NCBI GenBank assembly: GCA_021397845.1
Contig: CM038048.1
Coordinates: 30,068,727-30,132,726 of the forward strand
Source: Areca catechu
Taxonomy: Eukaryota > Streptophyta > Magnoliopsida > Arecales > Arecaceae
DNA length: 64,000 bases
Direction of reading: 5' to 3'
The translations under genes and the position numbers were made by a program. This document shows positions 21,250 to 32,337 of the stretch, in pieces. The notes beneath the pieces are model-generated. The model was not told the origin of the DNA. It searched no databases and was given only the letters and a program-made list of their open reading frames with translations. Every line of letters begins with the position of its first letter. Positions within the stretch are counted from its first letter, which is position 1.

Positions 21250-22991
21250 TGATAATTATATTATACACACATATAAAAGCATTAATTTAATAATTAAACT
21301 ATCTTTATTTATATCAAATTGATACTTTTACATATCATTTATAGGAAAGAAGATCGTCATTTGAAGAGCTCAATTTTTGAAATCAAACGGCACAAACAAC
21401 ACTCAAATCGGAGCTAAAATGGGTCCAAAATCAAATTTTGAAAGTCATTAAGGAAATCGCATGCATTTTAAAGCAGAAGGTTCATCATGGACTGGCTGCT
21501 AGGTTTACATGTCATGAGTTGGTCCACAAGCGGCCATTATCACCAGTCCATGCCCATTTACGTGGACCATCTTCACCATTTCATGCTGCTTGGCCATTAG
21601 GATTGTCCCTCGCATTCCCCCTCATCGTCAAGAACCTCCTCATGGTCGGGAGAGGCCATCCAGCCACCAGAACGTTGCCCGGAGGCCTTCCACCACTAGA
21701 GATGCTGCCAAAGACCCACCATCACTGTCAAAACATTGCTCGGCCACCCCCCTTCACCATTTCTTCTGGCTGCCTGTTGCTCCTTCGTCCACCATCATTT
21801 GCTGCAGTTCCCCTCATCGTCGACCACCGCCTGGCTAGAAGAGATGTTGAGGACCAATTGCTAGCTAGAAAAGCTAGGATTTGGCCATTCCCAAGCCCAT
21901 GTCCCCTCTTCATCACCATCGTGCTTGCCACGGCTCACCATCATTGCCTAGCACCACCATTGTCCTCCCACTACCGTTCTTGCCGAACTAAGATGCCATC
22001 GTACCATCACTGTTCGTTGCCACCCATCACCAGTTTTCTTCTCTATCAACCTGCTGCTGCCCCTCTTTTCTATTGCAAATTGAGACACCACCCAAACCAC
22101 CGTCACCGGCCACCGCTCCTGCCACCATCCACCACCATCTATCCACGATGTTGGAACGGGGAATCCTAATCATAATTGAAGACTAGATCAGGGATTCGAG
22201 AGTCCAGTTCGGACTCTAGGTAGCCAAGAAGGAAAGAGCTGTGTTGCATGAACTTTGGGTGATCTTAGGATGTGATACAGAATGAATGATGGAGAATTCC
22301 CTGCATGATATCTGGCCGATCTAGAGCTCGACTGAGTCCAAATTTGATTGAGACAAGGTCCTAGATGAGCTATATTTTAAGGATCCCTAGGCTAAGAAGA
22401 AATCATCTTGGAGAGAGATGGTAAGGGTAGGAGGTCTAGATTTGGGTTGCGAGTTGGCCTCTAAGAGTACGATTTCTTAGAGGAGAAGCTGTCTTTTATG
22501 CCATCTTTTTTCTTACACCAATCTCCAAATCAAGATCTAAGGAGGAAGAAGCAAAGAAAGCCAGATCGTTTTGAGGAGTATGAGGAAAGAAGGGAGTTCT
22601 CGACCATCTTCCCAACGAGGTTGCATCGATCTACTTCTAGTCTTTATTACTTCTTTTTAGTTTATTTAGTTGTTACTTTCAATTCCTTGTAATTAGACAT
22701 TTTTATGCAATTAAAATTTTTATTATTTATTCTTCTTGCAAGTAGATGCGAAGATCTGACTAGCGGATTGAATATATCAAGTTTTATTTCTTTATTGCAC
22801 TTTGAATATCTTTTTTTCGACTTCAAATCATTCTTTTCTTTTCCTATTAAAATCAAAGATTTTAATTTCTTTTATTTACAATTAGCTCCATGGATTCGAC
22901 CCGACTCACCCTTTCTACGTATTCTTAATTTAGAAGTTGGTTGATTAAACTGATAGCCATGGTATCTTAACAACAATATCATGGCCTATAA
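21250..22991 (+). repeat. E2 5' LTR
   Basis: It starts TGATAATTATATTATAC and ends near GGCCTATAA, about 1742 bp. The 3' LTR, after removing element F, is about 1783 bp and similar throughout. The stretch 21440-22170 is CACC/CATC-rich and leaves a 243-codon frame rich in Pro, His, Ser and Leu, which I regard as non-coding. The 3' copy of that region holds 27672-28073 in a shorter frame. Confidence 0.85.
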
Positions 22992-24499
22992 AGTTTTTGG
23001 CACCGTTATCGGAGAAGGCACTAATGCTAACATTTTTATCTCTTTCATTTCTTGAAAACTTGGTGTACTATTTTTTTTTTTTTGCAGATCCAAAAAAACC
23101 AAAAAAGGAAAAAAAGAGAAAAAAGAGGAGAAGAGTTTTTTTATGATTTTGGTGAGATAACTCCTAACCTTAGATTAATTTCCTTTTTTTAGTTTCTTCT
23201 AATTATTTTTTGCCTTTTTATATTAACCAAAAAAATTTATTTTTTTTATTTCCTTTGGTTAGTCTCTTTTTTTTTTAAACCTACCTAATTTTTTTGATTT
23301 GTTTCCTTTTTTTTTATTGCTATCCTCTTTCAAATTAACATAAAAGAAAAAAAATTTGGTTTCTTCCTTTTAATTAGTTTGTTTCTTTTCAAACTAACCT
23401 AAATTTTTTTTTAAGTTTCTTCCTTTTTAAAATTAACCAAAAAAATTACTTATCTTTTAATTAACTACCTTAAATACTGATTTGATTTCTTGCCTTAATT
23501 ATGAGATCCATAGTTTCTTTATTTGCTTAACCTAATTTTAGTTATTTTTCTTACACATAATAAACTAAGATTAAAAACTGCCTTTTATCTTTTTTACTTG
23601 AAATAACATAACATAAAAAGAAAACAAAAATATCCAATAATACTTAACTAAAATAGCATAACTAATTAAAACTTAAAAGATTTTTACTTGTTTGGGACAT
23701 CTTTTTTTTTTGCATGGTATATTTTCATAAAATATCTTAAGGGCATTCACCCATAAATAATATAATATAGGGATTTGATCACCCTTCCTTAGCCCACAAA
23801 CCACCATCCTATATCTTGCATTGACCTAAGCCTATTAATTAAAATCAGTTAGATACCAGTCCCTAAGAAACTCGAGCTCAATAGAATATGGCAACCAAAA
23901 AATTGGATCAAGCCAGGATTGGCTGATTAACTGGTATCTAGGAAAGGGGTTCAAGGATGATGTAGTCCTAAAGAAAGGTAGTTTTTAATTAGTTTCATTG
24001 ATTGACCAAGCCAATTTTAATTAGTATCTAAGAAAAGCAATGGAGGGACCCCCACCAATCTTACCCTTACCTGGCCAGTTGATTAGTTAGTTTCTAATTT
24101 GGAGGGCTCCAAGGTTGCCTTGGCAGTTAGGGGCTGTCTAGATTTAGGATAAATCTAGGATAGAGGTCCATGTATGCTAACTTGTTTGTAAATAATACCA
24201 AATCCTAATTAATTCTTCTCTCTCTTAGCTCTGGGACTCCTTAGGTCCTTTTCTTTAGAACTCTTTTCCTTCTTCATCTCACCACTCTTTTTTAAAAAAA
24301 TGGTAATAATGATAATAATAAATAAATATATAAATAAATAAGGATTGCTCTAATCTAAACCTTTGCTTGCATATCCCAATAATCAAAAAAATCTGATAGA
24401 CTAAATCAGTGCCATGAGAATGAATCCTTATAGTAGAGTACCCTTTCTCCCGGCACGCCAAGTTTATTCGAGCCCCACTCATTTTGAGAGTGAGTGCCC
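22992..24499 (+). other. E2 PBS and leader with long homopolymer tracts
   Basis: AGTTTTTGGCACCGTTATCGG directly follows the LTR and is the PBS-type sequence also seen in E1. The leader (23040-23720) is dominated by T8-T13 and A7-A10 runs. From 23785 (CTTCCTTAGCCCACAAACCACC) it matches the E1 leader. No coding sequence recognised. Confidence 0.65.
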
Positions 24500-25253
24500 A
24501 ACTGGGTACCAACCTCTTGAGTTTAGGTATACCAAGTTTATCAAGATCAAACCCAATCGGCCTACAACTTACAAGATTATCTATATTTTAATGCTTATAA
24601 TTCAGGATGGGGGGCTTAACCATATTTTTCATGGCAACCACACCTAGTGGTTACCCGACAACACAAGGATCCATGTTTATAAAGACATTATATTTTGATT
24701 AGTCCTATCCCCATTTTCAACATTCTCTAATTAATTATAGCCCATCATTTGAAGAGAAGGTTCAGCAAGTACTATACCCACTTCCCCTACAAACCAACCT
24801 AAAGGTCGATAGGTTTGCCCAATTTCAACAAATGATTATAGCCTAACAGCAATCTATCGATAAACTAATAAATCAAACTGATCAATAATTAATTAAGCTT
24901 AATAGAGAGGAGGGAGGTGAACTGCCTAGTTAACCCGAGAGTAACTTAGAGGGACTATATCTAGCTCAAAATTTTAATGATTTTCTAGCTTTTCTTGAAT
25001 AATCAACTCTAACTCCTGGGATTGAACTGGTCTTAGAACAACTCTATACAAATATAAAGACCAATATAGATAATTTGGCTAAGGCAAAAAAATATAAGGA
25101 GACATTAACCCCGTGGGACGAACCAATTTCATCATTACCCTACTCTCCTATGGCCCTATTTTCTAGTGCCCAAGAATCATTTATGCCTTTTAATGAGATG
25201 GGAGAACAAATTAATGCAATGATGGAATTTGTAGAGACTTTCCAAGAACCATA
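24500..25253 (+). pseudogene. E2 gag-like remnant
   Basis: The translation shows YTKFIK and NHIFHGNHT, homologous to the E1 stretch at 9905-10010. FAQFQQM and QQSIDKLIN correspond to E1 10225-10270. WDEPISSLPYSPMALFSSAQES (25118 onward) matches the E1 frame 10238-10447. The frame is broken by several stops. It may derive from an Athila/Tat Gag, and no zinc knuckle or protease motif is visible. Confidence 0.55.
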
Positions 25254-25439
25254 AATGCATGACTCAATAGAGGAAGCCATCCCCACAATTCCTTTCCAGG
25301 ATTTGTTAAACCCTTGTCTGGCTCAACTCAAGGTAAATAATTTTAATGTAGTTGGGTATACCTCACAAGTGAATTACTCAATACAAATAACCCACTTTGA
25401 AACTATCCCACTTTTGATTGATGAGCAATAACAGCCATC

Positions 25440-25870
25440 ACCTAGCCCACCAATAGCCTCTTGTTAGAATCACCACCTTATCTAGAATTGAAATTACTTC
25501 CTGATGCACCTGTTAAAACTTCCTCAATGAACCTTATCTATGAAGCCCAACTTAGTGGTATTCTAAAAGCACATAAAGAAGCTATCGGGTGGGATATTAC
25601 TGAAATAAGGGATCAAGATCTTAAAAATTTTATAATTGATTTCTCTATATTTGGCACCAATTTTGAGAACTACCTCCAAAACATTTCCATGATATTAAAA
25701 TAATGTATGGAGACATGTCTAATATTAATTTGAAAAAGATGCCTAAATATAAAATGGGGAGGGACGTTGACCAAATACATCATGCCTAAGAAGGGGAGGA
25801 GGGTAGACCAACCCATAATTGAAGAAATTTTTAAACTACCACCTTCAATCTCGGCCCAACAAACATAATC
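25440..25870 (+). pseudogene. E2 pol remnant with the same RT deletion as E1
   Basis: The 80-codon frame 25461-25703 reads ILKAHKEAIGWDITEIRDQD, then directly FIIDFSIFGTNFENYLQN, then a stop. The junction between the pre-RT AIGW motif and the catalytic FSxFG strand falls at the same residue as in E1 (DLKEF/DLKNF). Only one Asp of the catalytic pair remains (IDF). Beyond the stop, CMETCLILI and the following residues keep the pattern of the family's ETNLVLNWEKC segment. Confidence 0.75.
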
Positions 25871-27124
25871 CCTTTCTAAGTATTTTATAAACTATAATAA
25901 TATTTTTAAATCTAGAATAACATGCTTGTCCAGTATATTTTATTGATTCGGGCTAATTATTATAGAGTACTCTATGAACGATTTTCTACTATGATGACAA
26001 GGTCTCCTGATTGGCCCCATCCTTTTGATGTTATGAGGGATACAATAAAGTTAATTATCTATTGGACTCCCTCATAATGTCTGGTTTTGAAGATGTTAAA
26101 CTTAGCGTTGGTTGGGAGGCAACCCAATAATCTCATTTTTTTTATTTAGTATAATTACAAGAATTTAGATGGAAGTACAATAGCCCATTACTTCATGAAG
26201 CCTTCTTAAACCCCCAAAGCACATTTACTCCAGGTGTACTCTTTTCTATTTCGTTATATATATTTCACCCTTTATTTTTCTTTTTAATTGAGGACAATGT
26301 TGATTAAGTTGGGGGGAAGAATAACTAATCTAATTAATTTCTCAAGTATGACAAGAAGTAATTAATTTTGTATCCAAATTTTATCTTGATTTGAAGTTAA
26401 TTTGGTACCCTAATCAATAATTGATTAATGGCCTAGATAGTTTTAGAGATTCTAAGGGGCAAATTACTAAGAAAACCTGATAAATGGTAGGATGTTGACC
26501 AAATTAAATTTTAGAAGTGATTCCGAAATTCTTTCCCTTCTTATCTCAATAAAGAATCTGCTTATTAAGAGTTAAGGTGAAAATGTTGAAAAGTCCTAAA
26601 AAAGGGTGCAATATATAAGCATTATGGTTCATGTCAAAAGATGAGAAGGTCAAGAGATCTATTAAGCAATGCACCCTACTAAGTAACCAGGCCCCTTCAC
26701 CTATGTAAGCATTATGGTTTGCATCAAAAGATGAGGATGCTAATACTTAAGAAGTCAAGACATTGCACTAGACTTCTCAGAAAAAAGAAAAACAAAAACA
26801 CAAAAACAAAAAAAAGAGAAAGAAAGAGAAAGAACAAAAGGACTAAAGTATAAAAAGGAAACAAACCAGACTCAAATTAAGTTAAAGGATTTAAAGGATA
26901 AGTTAAGAAGATAGTAAGAAAGACCTCTAAAGATTTCTATGATCAACATGCAAACCACTAATTGGGTTGACTCAGTGATCCAATGAAGTACCTCTTTAAT
27001 GGTCTGGCTGGGTATCAACTACCTTTAGGACTATCAAAGTCAACTTTCAGTTCAAGGATGCGTTTGTATGCATAGCTAATTCATCTACTTTACTCAAGGA
27101 TGAGAAACTTCAAGTTGGAGGGTG
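25871..27124 (+). other. E2 3' non-coding region with internal and terminal PPTs
   Basis: The block GAAGATGTTAAACTTAGCGTTGG...GGGAGGCAACCCA at 26088-26132 is a well-known signature after the coding region of many Athila/Tat-type elements. A purine tract AAGTTGGGGGGAAGAA lies at 26306-26321 and the terminal PPT CAAGTTGGAGGG at 27111-27122. Between them is an A-rich stretch (26785-26850) and the ATGAAGTACCTCTTTAATGG block shared with E1. Confidence 0.7.
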
Positions 27125-28499
27125 TGATAATTATATTATGTACATATATAAAAGCATTAATTTAATAATTAAACTATCTTTATTTATATCAAATTGATAC
27201 TTTTATATATCATTTTTAGAAAAGAAGACCGTCATTATGAAGAGCTCAATTTTTAGAATCCAATGGCATAAATGGCACTCAAACAAAGCTCAATCAGGCA
27301 TAGAATTGAATTTTGAAAGTCATTAAAGAAATCACATGCATTTTAAAGTAACCGATCCACCATGGACCAGTCGCTGGGTCTACATCATGCAAGTTGGTCC
27401 ATAGGCAGCCATTATCGCCAGTCTACACCCATTTTCTTGGACTATCTTTGCCATTTCACACCACCTGGCCACCCAGATTGTCCCCTACCTTCCCCTTTGC
27501 CATTGGGAACGCCTTCCCCCTTATCACTGGAAACCTCCTCATGATCAGGAGAGGCCGTCCGGTGACCAGAATGCTATTGGGAGGCCTTCCACCACTATAG
27601 ACACTATCAAAGACTCACCATCACCATCAAAATGTTGCTCGGCCACCCCCTTCACCATTTCTTCTGGCCGCTTGTTGTTCCTTCATCCACTGTCATTTAC
27701 TGTTGTTCCCCTCATTACTGACCATCGCCCGACTGGAGGAGATGTTGAGGACCTGCTACTGGCTAGAAAAGCTAGGATCCAATCATTCCCAAGCCCGTGT
27801 CCCCTCTCCAGCACCATCGTGCTTGCCATCGCTCACCGTCATCACCTAGCACCATCGTTGTCCTCCCACTACCATTCTTGCCAGACCAAGATGCCATCAT
27901 GCCATAGCCGATCATCACTACCCATCGCCAGTTTTCTTCTCCATCCACCTACTACTACCCCTCTCTTTTATTGCAAATCGACACACCACCCAAACCACCA
28001 TCATTGGCCACTGTTCCTGTCACCATCTGCAGCCATCTGCTCGTGGTGTTGGAATAGGGAATCCCAATCATAATTGAAGATTAGATTTGGAATTTGAGAG
28101 TCCAGTTCAGACTCCAGGTAGCCGAGAAGGAAAGAGAGCCACGTTGCATTAACTTTGGTGTGATCTAAGGCTATGATGTAAAATGAATGGCTAAGAATTT
28201 CTTACATGATATCTGGCTAATCTAGAGCCTGATTGAGTCCAAATTAGATAGAGATGAAGTCTTAGATGAGCTCTTTTTAAAGGACCCCTAGGCTAAGAAA
28301 AAATTATCTTAGAGACAGGAGTATGGTATAGGGTATGAGGTCTAGTTTTGGATTACAGGTTGACCTCTAAGAGTGAGGTTTCTTAGAGGAGAAGCTATCT
28401 TTTATGCCATCTTTTCACCTACACCAATCTCTAGATCAAGATCCAAGGAGGAAGAACAAGAGAACTCTGAGGAGTATCAAAAAGAAGAAGGGAGTTCTT

Positions 28500-29490
28500 T
28501 ATAGGGTTTTGTGTGGTTCTCCCAAGCTTTGGAGAGACTTGGGAGGCCATGGCAGGGATGTTCGAGGTAATCCCTTGGAGCTTAGAGGCGTGCCAAGCAG
28601 TTTCTAGAGGTGTTCTACGGGGTTTATGATGTATTCATGGACATGTTTGGGGGCTTAGGTTTATAAGCTTCGAAGTGCCCCAAAGTCATGTTGGGTCAGG
28701 AGGCTTGACCCAGGATTGAGAGAACATGTGAGATATGGGTGTACATGGGCTTGGGTTTGAGTATTTTCTCATTGACTTGTTGGAGAAAATTTTTTTAGAG
28801 ATTGTAACATAACCCAATTGGGTTATGGGGTTGGGTCCAGGTGTTAGTTGGTTAGTTAGTTAGTTGATTGGTTGGTTAGCCCAATCACCTAAGGATCCTA
28901 ACTAGTTGGTTGTAACCACTTAGGAGGCTTAACTAACTAAGGAGTCCTAATAACCCAAGAATTGGACCATCCAAGTCCTAACTGCCTAAGAAAGTCCCTA
29001 ATTACCTAGAACTAAACTGCCCCATCTATATAAGAAAGGAGGGGGCGTGAGTGCATGGTGGGCTTGAGATCGCCCCCTTGGGGCATGATCGTGGGGGGCT
29101 TCCTAGTTTTGGGAGGTCATGATTCAAGGGCTTAAGAGAGGTATGTATTGAGGGATTTTCATGTGGGGACTTGGGACCATAAGGGTGTTTCATGGTTTTG
29201 GAGAAGGGAAGAGTGTGTGCGTGAGTTCTTGGGGCATGAGGCTTTCAAGAGAGAAGACGTGCATGGAGGCTTCTTCTCAGGTTTGTGAGAAGAGACAGGT
29301 GTCTTGATTGTATCAATGGTTCTTCTCCAAGAAATTAATAAAGCAATCTCTTTTTTTTCCTATATCTCCCTTCTAAATCTCTTCTTCTATCTCCTTGTGA
29401 ATCTTGAATCCAAGAACAGGTTGCTTCTATGGTATAGGCGCTGATCCAGATTCTTTCAACAAGTGGTATCAGTGCCTACGAATCTTAACA
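28500..29490 (+). repeat. Element F 5' LTR
   Basis: It starts TATAGGGTTTTGTGTGG and ends AATCTTAACA. It contains GTTAGTTAGTTAGTTGATTGG (28848-28870), CCATCTATATAAGAAAGG (a TATA box near 29032) and CAATAAAGCAATCTC-type sequence near the end. The terminal stretch already includes a PBS-like TGGTATCAGTGCC (29464), duplicated just before the true PBS. Confidence 0.8.
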
Positions 29491-29507
29491 AGTGGTATCA
29501 GAGCCCC
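29491..29507 (+). promoter_or_regulatory. Element F primer binding site
   Basis: TGGTATCAGAGCCCC at 29493-29507 is a perfect initiator tRNA-Met type PBS, two bases after the LTR end. A near copy 29 bases upstream lies inside the LTR end. Confidence 0.85.
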
Positions 29508-29710
29508 TAGTTCGAGCATGGTAGAGGAGGATTCAAGAAAGGGAAGGTGTTCACCCTGGTTCATCCCCAAGAATGAAAGAAGAAGATGCCACCTTGTAAC
29601 CAATCTTATGCTGCATCCATTTGCACATGTTGTGAATTTCTATCCCGGGATCCCTTCAAGGTATTTTTGAAATTCAGCCTTTTGAGTTATTCTTTGTAGC
29701 TTGATCAACC

Positions 29711-30178
29711 ATGAATAGTGGTAGCAAGGTGGAGTTTGAGAAATTTAATGGGAAGGGATGCTTCTCTATATGGAAGGTTCGGGTGGAGGATTTGTTGGTG
29801 CAGAATTTTTTGGATGTTGCTTTGGAAGAAAAGCTAGAGGGGATGATGGATCGAGATTGGTTATCTTTCTTAAAGAGGTCTAACATTGGAATTAGGTTTG
29901 CACAACTATCTGGGTGCACTATGGAAGCAAAGGTTGGTGTTGCAGTCATGGAGACAGAGCAGGAAGACATCAGTTCGAGGTCAGGAGTGCAGTGGAGCAT
30001 GAGTCTCAGAAGCTGTGGAGCATGGGTCGATGTTCTAGTTGGGGAGGTGAGGTGGCTTCAATGGGAAGATATCAGCTCTGGAGATAACAGGAAGGGTGCA
30101 GACACATGGAGCTTGTCAAGTAAGAGGAATTCAAGTGCTACAAGTGTGGTGTAGCAGGGCAGTTTAAGAGGGATTGTC
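29711..30178 (+). pseudogene. Element F truncated gag with zinc knuckle
   Basis: The start at 29711 (MNSGSKVEFEKFNGKGCFSI) matches the opening of copia gag proteins (KFNG.G.F..W). The DVALEEKLEGMMDRDWLSF segment is the family's conserved 'EEMMDRDWL'. After about 65 residues the capsid domain is cut short. The 147-codon frame stops at 30154. In another frame FKCYKCGVAGQFKRDC (knuckle 30136-30177) has C-x2-C-x4-Q-x4-C, with the His replaced by Gln. Nearly all of the UBN2 core is missing, so particle assembly by this protein is doubtful. Confidence 0.7.
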
Positions 30179-30929
30179 TACTTGGGAAGAACTACAGGGA
30201 TGGAGAAAGGAAAAGCCCAGATTTCTCAGGTTCAGTCATTGGGTTAGTGGAAGAGTCGGATGAGCTATTAGTTTTTTTGGAAGAGCGTACGGGGTGCAGT
30301 GTATCCGACAAGGTCTTGGAGATGTTTGTAGGATGCGAAGGGCTCGAGGAGGTAGTGATGGGGTACGAGGTACAGTGGTTGGCTCAGTAGGGTCGCGTTG
30401 AGTGGGTGGCCTTGGGATTTCATTCTGTGGCATCAAGGGAACTTCAGTCTCAGGTTGAGCACTAGGGAGAGGTGGCTTCACGGGTGAAGCAGGATTTGAC
30501 ACGAGGTTAGAATGGAGGGGTGCATGGGAAGGAGTCACATCCCAGCACCAGTGCTAGGGTTGCACTTAGCTAGGTGGAGCAGAGTGTGTAGAGATAGGGA
30601 TGGCTCTGAGGAGATGGTGTCAGGTAGATCTCCAGTTACAGCAAGTACTGGTTCAGGATGGCTGTGGTCTCTCCAGGGAAGTCTAAGGAAAAGACTAATG
30701 TAGCTGCTAGGCAGAAAGAAGGCTACAATGATGGTGCCAGGGTACAAGCAAGGATCTGCAGTGGGGGAGGCGGTCATCCCAAAGGCCTCCAAGGGAGCTC
30801 AAGAGTTGAAGAGTGTTATCAGAGGCAAGGAGATCCACACAAGGAGCTATCAGGACACGCAATTACTGTGGGGTTGTGCAGGAGGACATTGCCAGGTTTG
30901 CCAAAGCTTGGGGGCTCCAAGATGGAGAT
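30179..30929 (+). other. Element F unrecognised interior and PPT
   Basis: GC-richer than its surroundings. Open segments exist on both strands (plus 30658-31107, minus 30538-30236 and 30792-30535), but no pol motif and no family I recognise. It ends with CAAAGCTTGGGGGCTCCAAGATGGAGAT (30902-30929), whose GGGGG and GGAGAT parts act as the PPT. Either a decayed polymerase region or captured sequence. Confidence 0.4.
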
Positions 30930-31920
30930 TCTAGGGTTTTGTGTAGTCTTGTCAAGCTTTGGAGAGACTTGGAAGGTCATGGTAGGGATGTTTGAGGAAA
31001 TCCATGGGAGCTTGGAGGCGTGCCAAGGATTTCTGGAGGTGTTCCAGAGGTCTTGGAGGTATTCCAGGGGGATCATGATGTATTCATGGATAGGTTTGGG
31101 TGCTTAGGTTTATAACTTTTCAAGGGCCCCAGAGTCATGTTGGGTCACGGGGCTTGATCCAAGGTTGAGAGAACATGTGAGACATGGATGTACATGGGCT
31201 TGGATTTGAGTGTTTTCTCATTGACTTTTTGGGGAGAGTTTTCTAAGAGATTGTAACATAACCAAATTGGGTTATGGGGTTGGGTCCAGGTTTTAGTTTG
31301 TTGGTTGGTTAGCCCAATCACCTAAGGATCCTAATTGGTTGGTTGTAACCACTTAGGAGGCCTAACTAACTAAGGAATCCTAACAATCCAATAATTGGAC
31401 CGTCCAAGTCCTAATTGCCCAAGAAAGTCCCTAATCACCTAAAACTAAACTGCCCCATCTATATAATAAAGGAGGGGGCGTGCATGCATGGTGGGCTTGA
31501 GATCACCCCCTTGGGATGTGATCGTGGGGGGCTTCCCAGTTTTGGGAGGCCATGGTTCAAGGGCATAAGAGAGGCGCGCGTGGAGGGACTTTCACATGGG
31601 GACTTGGGACCGTGAGGGTGTTTCACAATTTTGGAGAAGGGAAGAGCACGTGCATGAGTTCTTAGGGCATGAGGCTTTCAAGAGAGAAGAAGTGCATGGA
31701 GGCTTCTTCTCGAATTTGTGAGAGGAGGCAGGTGTCTTGATTGTATCAAGGGTTCTTCTCTAAGGAATTAATAAAGCAATCTCTCTTTTCTCCTATATCT
31801 CTCTTCTACATCTCTTCTTCTGTATCCTTGTGAATCTTGAATCCAAGATCATGTTGCTTTTGCGGTATAGGTGCTAATCCAGATTCTCTAAACTGGTATC
31901 AATGCCTAGGAATCTCAACA
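30930..31920 (+). repeat. Element F 3' LTR
   Basis: It starts TCTAGGGTTTTGTGTAG and ends AATCTCAACA. It is collinear with the 5' LTR, including the TATA-like CCATCTATATAATAAAGG, with moderate divergence. Confidence 0.8.
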
Positions 31921-32337
31921 TTCTCGACCTTCTTCTCGACCATCTTTTAGACAAGGCTGCGCCAATCTACTTCCAATCTTTGTTACTATTTGCCTTAGTT
32001 TATTTATTTTTTTATTACTTTCAATTCCTTGCAATCATATTTTTTTATGCAATTTAAATTTTTATTATTTATTCTTCTTGCAAGTAGATGCTAAGATCCG
32101 GCTAGTGGATCAAACGTATCAAGTTTTATTTTTTTATTACACTTTGAACATCTTTTTTTTTACTTCAAATCATTCTTTCCTTTTCTTATTAAAATCAAAG
32201 ATTTCAATTTTTTTTATGCACTGCCTTCTCCATGGATTCAACTCGACTCACCCTTTCTATGTATTCTTAATTTAAAAGTTGGTTAATTAAACTAATAGCT
32301 ATGGCATCTTAATGACAACATCGTAACCTATCAGAGT

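Larger units (their letters stand above)
28500..31920 (+). mobile_element. Element F: small copia derivative with gag but no pol
   Basis: LTRs 28500-29490 and 30930-31920 (both 991 bp) flank a 1439-bp interior. The interior has a tRNA-Met PBS, a gag frame, one zinc knuckle, about 750 bp of unrecognised sequence and a PPT. There is no protease, integrase, RT or RNase H motif. The TSD is TTCTT (28495-28499) against TTCTC (31921-31925). The LTR starts are degraded (TATAGGG and TCTAGGG instead of TG). It would depend on another copia element for reverse transcription and integration. Confidence 0.8.
21250..32333 (+). mobile_element. E2: Athila/Tat-like non-autonomous element with nested element F
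   Basis: 5' LTR 21250-22991, PBS at 22993, internal region to 27124 and 3' LTR 27125-32333, the last enlarged by element F (28500-31920). The TSD GAGTT is perfect at 21245-21249 and 32334-32338. It landed exactly at the junction of element D's PPT and 3' LTR: left flank AAGTAGGAGTT, right flank starting D's LTR with TGTTGAAAAAAG. Internal coding is reduced to gag-like and RT-deleted pol remnants, as in E1. Confidence 0.9.
27125..32333 (+). repeat. E2 3' LTR, interrupted by element F
   Basis: LTR sequence covers 27125-28499 and 31921-32333. It starts TGATAATTATATTATG and ends ACCTATCA. The break falls in the stretch GGGAGTTCTCGACCATCTTC of the 5' copy (22590-22610). The resumed half begins TTCTCGACC at 31921. 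Confidence 0.85.

Noticed and set aside
21438..22169. 243-codon plus-strand frame in the E2 LTR as a gene
   Set aside because: Composition follows CACC/CATC-rich repeat DNA, the 3' LTR copy is broken, and no domain is visible.
29674..30000. 108-codon minus-strand frame opposite element F gag
   Set aside because: Antisense shadow of the gag frame, which has clear copia gag similarity and the right orientation relative to PBS and PPT.
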